Shown here in pieces: positions 6,787 through 12,595 of a stretch of 12,595 bases of DNA. This DNA is from CAYZWU01 sp964482235. Lineage in GTDB: Bacteria > Planctomycetota > B15-G4 > CAYZWU01. Position 1 is the stretch's first letter. The number at the start of each line of letters is the position of its first letter. The position numbers were made by a program, and so were the translations under genes. Where the stretch lies: NCBI GenBank assembly GCA_964482235.1, contig CAYZWU010000090.1:1-12595 (forward strand), written 5' to 3'. The notes under the pieces were generated by a model, which was not told the DNA's origin, ran no database searches, and saw only the letters and a list, made by a program, of their open reading frames with translations.

Positions 6787-7365
6787 ATGGATCCAAACAT
6801 TGAAACCACCCGCCTACTCCAGGCCGCGGCGAAAGGAGATGCCGGCGCAGTCGACCGGCTCATGCCTCTCGTCTACGGCGAACTCCGGGACCTGGCAGCG
6901 CGCCAGCTCAGGCGCGAACGGCCAGATCACACCTTGCAGGCCACGGCACTGGTTCACGAGGCATACCTGCGGCTGGTCGACGCCACGTCGATCGACTGGA
7001 AGGGCCGCACCCATTTCTTCGCCCTGGCCGCCAGGGTGGTCAGGCAGGTCCTCATCCAGCACGCCAGGGTTCACGGCGCGCAAAAGAGGGGCGGCGATCG
7101 ACGGAGGATAACGCTTGTCGACGGGATCGTGATCATGTCGAACCCGGAGGTGGACCTGCTCGAGCTCGACGAGGCGCTGACCAAGCTCGCTGCAGTCCAC
7201 GAGCGCCAGGCTCGTGTGGTGGAGCTGCGCTTCTTCGGCGGGCTCAGCGTGGAGGAGGTCGCCGCGGCCCTGGGAGTTTCCGAGAGGACGGTGAAGGGCG
7301 ACTGGAAAGTTGTTCGTGCCTGGCTGAGGAGCGAGATGGGCGACCCGAAGCATGAAGGAGGATGA
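6787..7365 (+). CDS. ECF-type RNA polymerase sigma factor (Sigma70_ECF / TIGR02999 family)
   Basis: This 192-residue protein directs RNA polymerase to a specific promoter set. Region 2 spans about residues 10-95 (LLQAAAKGD; LMPLVYGELRDLAARQLRRERPDHTLQATALVHEAYLRLV; FFALAARVVRQVLIQHAR), and region 4 spans 127-183 with the helix-turn-helix LSVEEVAAALGVSERTVKGDW (153-173). Instead of the acidic DAED-like stretch of ordinary ECF sigmas, the region before LVHEAYLRL reads HTLQATA, with Thr49 and Thr53. In this family such sigmas sit beside Ser/Thr kinases and lack a classical anti-sigma factor. Its TGA overlaps the ATG of the kinase gene (ATGA), so the two are translationally coupled. The start is fixed by a stop codon five codons upstream; GGAGG lies only one base from the ATG, an unusually tight spacing. 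Family is certain; regulation by the partner kinase is inferred. Confidence 0.95.
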   Translation: MDPNIETTRLLQAAAKGDAGAVDRLMPLVYGELRDLAARQLRRERPDHTLQATALVHEAYLRLVDATSIDWKGRTHFFALAARVVRQVLIQHARVHGAQKRGGDRRRITLVDGIVIMSNPEVDLLELDEALTKLAAVHERQARVVELRFFGGLSVEEVAAALGVSERTVKGDWKVVRAWLRSEMGDPKHEGG

Positions 7366-10184
7366 AAGTGGACAGGCATCGCCGGGCCTCGGAAATTTTT
7401 CTCCAGGTCTCGAATCTTCCCCCTGATGAGCGGGCTGCCTATCTCGATGAAGCCTGCAGGGACGACGCGGCGCTGCGCGCCTACGTGGAAAAGCTTCTTG
7501 CCCATGATCACGACGATTCCTTCCTGGAACCGCTGGACGCCAAGCTGGAATCGAGGAATCTGCCGGAAAGGATCGGCGACTTCAGGATACTCAGGAAGAT
7601 CGGCAGTGGCGGCATGGGTACAGTCTACGAAGCCGAGCAGGTCTCGCTCCAGCGCCCCGTGGCGCTCAAGGTTCTCCCCTCCCACCTGAGTTTCTCCGAC
7701 GAGGCGGTGAGCAAGTTTCATCGCGAGGCCGAGGCGGGCGGCCGGCAAAGCCATCCCGACATCGTGGCCATCCACGCCGTTGGCGAACATGAAGGGTTTC
7801 ACTACATTGCCCAGGAACTGGTGAAGGACGGGATCACTCTCAACGATCAGCTCGAGGAGCTCCGTGAAACGGGGGAACAACCTCCCGGCTATTTCCGGAA
7901 GGTGGCAAAGCTCGTCTCCAGGATTGCCGACGCCTTGCAGCACGCCCATGATTCGGGTGTGGTGCACAGGGACGTCAAGCCGTCGAACATCCTTCTGGCC
8001 GGAGAGTGGAATCCGAAGGTGACGGATTTCGGGTTGGCCAGGATCGAGGATGCCCTCGCCCTTTCCCGGACAGGGGACCTCGCGGGAACGCCCTACTACA
8101 TGTCGCCCGAGCAGGCCATGAGCCGGCGTGCCGGGATCGATAAGCGAACGGACATCTACTCCCTCGGCGTGACGCTGTACGAGATGCTCACCTTGAAACG
8201 TCCATTCGAGGGTGCGACCTCGCACGAGATACTCAAGAAGATCGTGGTTGTCGATCCAGTGGATCCCCACAAGGCGAATCCAAAGGTGCCTCGCGACATT
8301 TCGGTGATCTGCTCGAAGGCCATGGAGAAGCTGCCTGCCAATCGTTACCAGAGTATGGAGAAGTTCAGCAAGGACCTGACAAGGTATGTGAAAGGCGATG
8401 CGATCCTGGCGAGACCGGTGGGGTTGGGGATACGCCTCTGGAAGCGGGTGAGGAGGAATCCCGTTGTCAGCACTGCGGTCGGTGTGGCGATCTTGGCTGT
8501 TTTCGGTTTTGTCCTGTATCTGCTGCTCTGGTCTTATCCGCGGATAAGATATGAGAAGAAAGTAGCGGAATCGGAGAAGGAAAGAGCTCTCGCCGCCGAG
8601 AAATCGGCCAAGGAGCAGTACAGGCAGATCACCCGACTCTCGGACATCCGGAGGCTGGCCGATCTCGAAAAGGAAGCCGAGGAGTTGTGGCCGGCTCACC
8701 CGGACAACATCGTCAGGCTGAATGACTGGCTGGTGAGGGCGGGAGTTCTTTTCGGCCGGCTGGTAACCCACAGGAAGACCCTGGACGCCTTGAAGAAGAT
8801 GGCTTTACCTCGCGATGAAGCCGCCATCCAGAAGGACAGGGACAATCATCCGAGCTGGCCGAAACTGCTCGATGCGAGAAAGGCCAGGGAGATAATAGTT
8901 GCCCGTCTGGCCGGCATCGAGGCCGGCGATGCAGGGGGAGCATCGGCTGAAGAAGCGGAAGTGCTGACAAAACGGCTCGCTGATCTCGACAGGCGGATTA
9001 CCCGGCTCGAAATAGTGATAAAGCACTACCGCGTCTGGGAGTTCGCCGACATGGAAACCCTGTGGCAGCACGATCTGCTTGAAGAGCTGGTGAGAGGAAT
9101 CGTGCGAATGGTTGATGTGGAAGGGGGCTGGGGTGTGATCAGGGACATCGAGGAGCGCCTGGAGTTCGCCTCAACGGTCGAGGAGCGCAGCATCACCAGC
9201 CGTCAGGTAGAATGGGACAGGGCCGTCGCTTCCATTGCCAGCAAGGAAGAGTGTCCGCAGTACAACGGCCTTCGCATCAAGGAGCAGATCGGTTTTGTTC
9301 CCATCGGGCGGGATCCCGATTCGGGTCTCTGGGAGTTTGTCCATATCCAGTCGGGCGAGATCCCCGAGCGGGACGAGGACTGGAAGCTGATTCTTTTCGA
9401 GGAGATGGGGATCGTGTTCGTGTTGATCCCTGGAGGCGAGTTCCAGATGGGAGCCGTACCGCCCACCGAGGAAAATCCGCCAGGTTCCCCGAATGTGGAT
9501 CCCCAGGCCAGGACGGACGAGGCGCCGGTGCACAAGGTCGCCTTGAAGCCGTTCTTCATGTCGAAGTTCGAGATGGCCCAGTCGCAGTGGTACATGGGAG
9601 ACAATCCGAGCTTCTATCACGCCGGGGGAAAGCTGGGCGGCGTGGCGGTCGATTTCCTGCATCCCGCGGAGAGCGTGAGCTGGTTCGATTGCCAGACGAT
9701 GCTTCGCCGATTGAACCTGCGCCTGCCTTCGGAAGCGGAGTGGGAGTATGCCGCGCGAGCGGGGACAGCCACTGTTTACTGGACAGGGGACGAGAAGCAG
9801 ACCCTCGAAGGTGCCGTCAATCTCTGCGATCTCTTCTGCAAGAGGAACGGTGGGCCGGCAACGTGGACCTACGAGGAATGGCTGTACGACGGGCACACGG
9901 TTCATGCCCCTGTTGGCGGCTTCAACCCGAATGCATTCGGCCTGCATGAAGTCTGCGGGAACATATCGGAGTGGTGTCAGGATTCGTATATCGACAATTA
10001 TGAAGCCATGCCCACCGACGGCTCGGCCTTTGAATCCCCGGGATGCCAGCACCGGGTGTACAGGGGCGGGAACTGGCGCAACCATGCGCACCTTTGCCGA
10101 TCCGCCTGCCGCAGCGGCGCCCTCCCGAACAGCCGCGGTGACTACCTGGGCTTGCGTCCTGCCTACACCTTGCGGGTAGAATAG
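7362..10184 (+). CDS. Transmembrane Ser/Thr protein kinase with C-terminal FGE-sulfatase (SUMF1-like) domain
   Basis: The 940-residue protein starts with a short helical segment (1-65, with DDAALRAYVEKLLAHD) common in kinases linked to this sigma family. The kinase domain (about 73-343) is complete: glycine loop GSGGMG (81-86), Lys103 in VALK, HRDVKPSN with Asp204, DFG (222-224) and GTPYYMSPEQ (242-251). KRVRRN precedes one membrane span (about 367-390), predicting kinase inside and the rest outside. Two charged, probably coiled-coil stretches follow (396-440, 504-555), then an FGE-sulfatase domain (about 683-938): IPGGEFQMG, RLPSEAEWEYAARAGT, GLHEVCGNISEWCQD, RGGNW and LGLRPA. Nine of the protein's eleven cysteines lie after residue 630. 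Asn907 occupies one FGE catalytic-Cys position, so formylglycine-generating activity is doubtful; ligand sensing is more likely. The ATG overlaps the sigma stop, but GGAGG abuts it directly, and the GTG at 7368 has the better 6-base spacing and may be the true start. Likely partner: the adjacent sigma factor. Confidence 0.95.
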   Translation: MKVDRHRRASEIFLQVSNLPPDERAAYLDEACRDDAALRAYVEKLLAHDHDDSFLEPLDAKLESRNLPERIGDFRILRKIGSGGMGTVYEAEQVSLQRPVALKVLPSHLSFSDEAVSKFHREAEAGGRQSHPDIVAIHAVGEHEGFHYIAQELVKDGITLNDQLEELRETGEQPPGYFRKVAKLVSRIADALQHAHDSGVVHRDVKPSNILLAGEWNPKVTDFGLARIEDALALSRTGDLAGTPYYMSPEQAMSRRAGIDKRTDIYSLGVTLYEMLTLKRPFEGATSHEILKKIVVVDPVDPHKANPKVPRDISVICSKAMEKLPANRYQSMEKFSKDLTRYVKGDAILARPVGLGIRLWKRVRRNPVVSTAVGVAILAVFGFVLYLLLWSYPRIRYEKKVAESEKERALAAEKSAKEQYRQITRLSDIRRLADLEKEAEELWPAHPDNIVRLNDWLVRAGVLFGRLVTHRKTLDALKKMALPRDEAAIQKDRDNHPSWPKLLDARKAREIIVARLAGIEAGDAGGASAEEAEVLTKRLADLDRRITRLEIVIKHYRVWEFADMETLWQHDLLEELVRGIVRMVDVEGGWGVIRDIEERLEFASTVEERSITSRQVEWDRAVASIASKEECPQYNGLRIKEQIGFVPIGRDPDSGLWEFVHIQSGEIPERDEDWKLILFEEMGIVFVLIPGGEFQMGAVPPTEENPPGSPNVDPQARTDEAPVHKVALKPFFMSKFEMAQSQWYMGDNPSFYHAGGKLGGVAVDFLHPAESVSWFDCQTMLRRLNLRLPSEAEWEYAARAGTATVYWTGDEKQTLEGAVNLCDLFCKRNGGPATWTYEEWLYDGHTVHAPVGGFNPNAFGLHEVCGNISEWCQDSYIDNYEAMPTDGSAFESPGCQHRVYRGGNWRNHAHLCRSACRSGALPNSRGDYLGLRPAYTLRVE

Positions 10185-10206
10185 CCTGGCAGACCGTTGA
10201 TAAAGT

Positions 10207-10262
10207 GCTTCGAGTCAGCATAGAGCGGGACCGTCCAGGCCGGACGATGAACGGACTCGAGC
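10207..10262. terminator. Nested inverted repeat between convergent genes, possible terminator
   Basis: GCT-T-CGAGTC (10207-10216) can pair with GACTCGAGC (10254-10262) with one bulged T, and inside it CGTCC (10232-10236) pairs with GGACG (10242-10246) around AGGCC. It starts 22 bases after the kinase stop and ends 12 bases before the end of the opposing gene, the place where a shared terminator is expected. There is no U-tract on either strand, so if it acts it may work as an RNA 3'-end stabiliser or with Rho. Confidence 0.4.
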
Positions 10263-10274
10263 TGCTCTTCCGCC

Positions 10275-12338
10275 TCAGAAGGTCGTGCCGAAGATCCCCG
10301 CCGTAGTGCCCACGATGAGCCGGCCGGTCTGCTCGTCCGCAGCAATCGAATGGGTGTCGAGGGAGAGAAGATCGTTCCCCGTCCCCGTGAGAAGGAGGCC
10401 GTTGTTCCTGACCTGCCACGTGGCGCCGAAGTCTCCGCTCTCGAGCACGCCGGCGTCCGTTGCCGCGAAGCACCATCCCGGCTGGGTCTCGAGGAAGACC
10501 ACATCCCTCGCCTCTTTGAAATGGAGCGCGGCGGACATGTCCTTCCAGTTCAGTCCGCCGTCCTCGGTCTTGAACACGCCGCCGCCGAAGAGCGTGCCGG
10601 CCCAGAAGTGGCCGGTCCGCCCCGGCACGACCCGCACCCAGGCCACGTGTTTTCCGGAGAAGAAGGCGACCTCCGACCAGGTGATCCCCGCATCGAGAGA
10701 CTTGAAAAGAGCGCCTCCGGGCACGGGCTCGGCATAGAGATCCGTCTCGCCCAGTGCGGCGAAAAGGGTGGTCGATACCGCAGCATCGAAGGCCAGCTCC
10801 TGAACGGGATGCGGCGGTTGCCAGAGCTTCGTCCAGGTCCAGGCCGGATCGCGCGACCAGAGGCCGCAGTCGATGGTCGGGTAAGAGAGCGAACGGTCGT
10901 GCCCCATGAATAGAATTTCCGCGTTTGCGGGGGATCGGACCACGCAGTGCGGCCGGGGCATGCTCTCGGCATACTTGTCCCAGGTGATCCCGCCGTCGAG
11001 GGTGTAGGAGAGGCAACCGGCCACGTAATCGCTTCCCGTGTGGATCTCCAGCGGATCGGTGGGGGAGAAGAGAGCACAGGTGACCTGCCCGCAGGCCGGG
11101 TATTCGTCTCCCAGCTCTTGCCAGCTCCTGCCCCCGTCGTCGCTGAGGAGACGATGCCCCTGGCCGGCCATGAAGACGGAGATCGAATCATCCGTGCCGG
11201 CGAACCAGCGCCCCGGCCTGTAGGGGTCGGCTTCCACCTCGACGACGCGACCCCGCGACGGCCCCGCGTACGACCAGGTGGCTGCCTGATCAAGGGAGAA
11301 GTAGACCCCGTACCTGTCGATCGCCGCGCAGAGGGCGAGGCGGCCGAAGACCACCTTGGCGTCGAAAGAGGTGAGCGACGAGCCTGTGAACTCCTTCACC
11401 AGGAACCATGTGAGGCCGCCGTTCAGGGTGGCATAGAGGGCGCCGTTCTGGTCGGGTGCCGTGACGCCCCTGGCCACGGCCGTACCGGGCAGCCCGACGA
11501 ACTCGACGGGACCGGTGATGGCGGTCTGGACCTGAACGGTCCAGGTGAGCCCGCCGTCCATCGACCGCACGACCCTGTTCTTGAAACCGGCCGTGCTACC
11601 CGTTGCGATCACCAGGTTCGGGTCGAGCGGATCCCACTCGATGGCCGTGACATGGATCTCCGAGTGAACGCGCGACCAGCTCTGCCCGCCGTCCAGGGAT
11701 TGGAAGATGCCGGGGTAGTCGCCCCTTGCGCCGGCCAGAATGGAGTCGGCGTCGGCGGGATGGACTGCCACGTCGGTGAAGATGATCCTGTCAGGAAAAA
11801 CGGGATGGATCGATGTCCAGGTGACTCCTGCGTCATTCGATGCCCAGATGTCCTCGAAGGCGCCCATGTAGATCCGCATCGGATTCGCTCGCGAGTAGCC
11901 GATCCGGTAGTAGGCGTCCACCGGGGCCAGGGGAGCGGGATCGATTTGATCCCACGTTTCCCCGTAGTCAATGGAGCGGTAGAGCCAGCCGTTGCCGATC
12001 GAATCGCCGACCGATGTGGTGGCCAGGACCAGGCCGGGGATCGGATCGACGGCAGCCACGTGGCTGAACTGGATTCCTGGAAAGTGGTCGGGCGACGTGG
12101 CCGCCCACTGGCCGCCCGGGCGCCGCACGAGCAGGCCGTCGCCCTGAACGCCGGCCGCCATCCCGCCGTTGTTCATCAGGATCACGCTGCTGATCCGCTC
12201 GGAGATCTGCGGGTGAAGCCGGATCCAGTCGTTCTGGGCCGAGGTGGATCCCGCGGCCGGGATGAAGAAAAGGAAGAGTGTCAGGACAACACCCGGAACC
12301 TGGCTGGCAAGTGTCCGGTTCTTGCTGTTTCCGTTCAT
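10275..12338 (-). CDS. Secreted Asp-box (BNR) repeat beta-propeller protein
   Basis: This 687-residue protein has a signal peptide (1-34, hydrophobic core GVVLTLFLFFIPAAG, cleavage after STSA). Eleven Asp-box motifs SxDxGxTW then recur at 122, 167, 214, 259, 304, 348, 399, 446, 547, 591 and 634, plus a degenerate one at 495 (SRDPAWTW). The spacing is 43-52 residues throughout. Such repeats form blades of sialidase/sortilin/GH74-type propellers; twelve or more blades imply two stacked propellers or one large one. No arginine triad of sialidases or GH74 catalytic pair could be identified, so it is more likely a surface-exposed or secreted binding protein than a known glycosidase. No sorting domain or anchor is visible at the C-terminus (IFGTTF). 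The start at 12338 is preferred over an upstream in-frame ATG at 12476, because it gives a clean signal peptide and has GGAAAGG nearby. It is convergent with the kinase gene. Confidence 0.93.
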   Translation of the reverse strand: MNGNSKNRTLASQVPGVVLTLFLFFIPAAGSTSAQNDWIRLHPQISERISSVILMNNGGMAAGVQGDGLLVRRPGGQWAATSPDHFPGIQFSHVAAVDPIPGLVLATTSVGDSIGNGWLYRSIDYGETWDQIDPAPLAPVDAYYRIGYSRANPMRIYMGAFEDIWASNDAGVTWTSIHPVFPDRIIFTDVAVHPADADSILAGARGDYPGIFQSLDGGQSWSRVHSEIHVTAIEWDPLDPNLVIATGSTAGFKNRVVRSMDGGLTWTVQVQTAITGPVEFVGLPGTAVARGVTAPDQNGALYATLNGGLTWFLVKEFTGSSLTSFDAKVVFGRLALCAAIDRYGVYFSLDQAATWSYAGPSRGRVVEVEADPYRPGRWFAGTDDSISVFMAGQGHRLLSDDGGRSWQELGDEYPACGQVTCALFSPTDPLEIHTGSDYVAGCLSYTLDGGITWDKYAESMPRPHCVVRSPANAEILFMGHDRSLSYPTIDCGLWSRDPAWTWTKLWQPPHPVQELAFDAAVSTTLFAALGETDLYAEPVPGGALFKSLDAGITWSEVAFFSGKHVAWVRVVPGRTGHFWAGTLFGGGVFKTEDGGLNWKDMSAALHFKEARDVVFLETQPGWCFAATDAGVLESGDFGATWQVRNNGLLLTGTGNDLLSLDTHSIAADEQTGRLIVGTTAGIFGTTF

Positions 12339-12362
12339 GATGGCGCCTTTCCTCTGTCCGTC

Positions 12363-12392
12363 ATTATATCCATTCGTATTTACATTTCTTAA
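12363..12392 (-). promoter_or_regulatory. Candidate sigma-70-type promoter of the Asp-box propeller gene
   Basis: Read on the minus strand, TTAAGA (12387-12392, 4 of 6 consensus matches) is followed after 18 bases by a perfect TATAAT (12363-12368). Transcription would start around 12355 and give a leader of about 17 bases carrying the ribosome site. Immediately upstream is a small perfect hairpin, CGCTTT-GAAA-AAAGCG on the plus strand (12394-12409), which could be a regulator site. Confidence 0.5.
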
Positions 12393-12595
12393 TCGCTTTG
12401 AAAAAAGCGGGCGATCGCAAAGGAGCGAAACGGGAATCTGACTTTGTATACATCCCAAGCCTGAGGATCGGGACAAACCTGTGTCGCGGACGGACGCGGG
12501 CTTCCGCGCCTGTCTTGGATACAGCTGAGCAGGGTGTTATACAGGAGTTTCAGGGATAGGGGCAAGCCATTTTCGTAACCAAAATCAGGGTAATC
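12393..12595. other. Right-edge intergenic sequence without a recognised gene
   Basis: No open frame here resembles a protein, and I see no tRNA or rRNA. It contains a small CGCGG-GCTT-CCGCG hairpin (12495-12508) and a second weak leftward promoter-like pair, TTGCCC, 18 bases, TATAAC, near the end of the window. Whatever gene lies to the right starts or ends beyond the edge. Confidence 0.5.

Noticed and set aside
7071..8771. A 566-codon minus-strand open frame opposite the sigma and kinase genes
   Set aside because: It spans two genuine overlapping genes on the other strand and shows no domain.
9408..10181. Sulfatase-maturation role for the FGE domain
   Set aside because: Catalytic cysteine pair is incomplete and no sulfatase is encoded nearby.
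7362..10275. A complete diversity-generating retroelement
   Set aside because: Only a target-like C-terminus is present; no reverse transcriptase, accessory gene or template repeat was found in the window.
10947..12392. A 481-codon plus-strand open frame opposite the Asp-box protein
   Set aside because: No motif; the minus frame has regularly spaced Asp boxes.
12336..12476. Longer start of the Asp-box protein at 12476
   Set aside because: The added 46 residues are not conserved-looking, would bury the signal peptide and would cover the TATAAT promoter; the ATG at 12338 fits better.
1..12595. CRISPR arrays, tRNA or rRNA genes, insertion sequences, prophage genes
   Set aside because: No regularly spaced repeats, cloverleaf-like sequence, transposase or phage motifs seen on either strand.

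Overview
The window reads as part of a bacterial chromosome with fairly high GC and compact, intron-free genes. Its mix of families is an ECF sigma factor of the Sigma70_ECF/TIGR02999 type overlapping a Ser/Thr kinase, a secreted right-handed beta-helix protein, and a secreted Asp-box (BNR) propeller protein. That mix is typical of Planctomycetota, Acidobacteriota and FCB-related soil or sediment lineages such as Eisenbacteria, Krumholzibacteriota or Latescibacterota. I cannot place it more precisely from sequence alone. I see no phage, insertion sequence, CRISPR or RNA gene.

Layout. (1) 1-2040, minus strand: a secreted serine hydrolase of the beta-lactamase/PBP (S12) type, followed 53 bases later by a dimethylarginine dimethylaminohydrolase-like amidinohydrolase that runs off the left edge; the two are probably co-transcribed. 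(2) 2041-2625: a long non-coding stretch with several hairpins, a T-tract terminator/attenuator-like element and short direct repeats, leading into (3) 2626-4836, plus strand: phosphoenolpyruvate synthase with all hallmark motifs. (4) 4862-4892: a 13-bp-stem terminator between convergent genes. (5) 4911-6536, minus strand: a secreted parallel beta-helix protein. (6) 6537-6786: a 250-base divergent promoter region with a nested hairpin and four copies of the pentamer TTCAC/GTGAA. (7) 6787-10184, plus strand: an ECF sigma factor whose stop codon overlaps the start of a transmembrane Ser/Thr kinase carrying a C-terminal FGE-sulfatase (SUMF1-like) domain. (8) 10275-12338, minus strand: a secreted protein with about twelve Asp-box repeats, separated from the kinase by an inverted repeat. 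(9) 12339-12595: its promoter region, with no further gene visible.

How it may work together. PEP synthase (gluconeogenesis) and the amidinohydrolase are metabolic genes. The most interesting unit is the sigma/kinase pair. The sigma factor lacks the acidic DAED-like patch of ordinary ECF sigmas and has Thr-rich sequence there instead, as in sigma factors activated by a partner kinase. The kinase has one predicted membrane span that would put the kinase domain inside and a cysteine-rich FGE-like domain outside, so it looks like a one-protein surface sensor that signals to its sigma factor. The FGE domain lacks at least one of the two catalytic cysteines and more likely binds a ligand than makes formylglycine. 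Secreted proteins on both sides (beta-helix and Asp-box propeller) are plausible but unproven targets.
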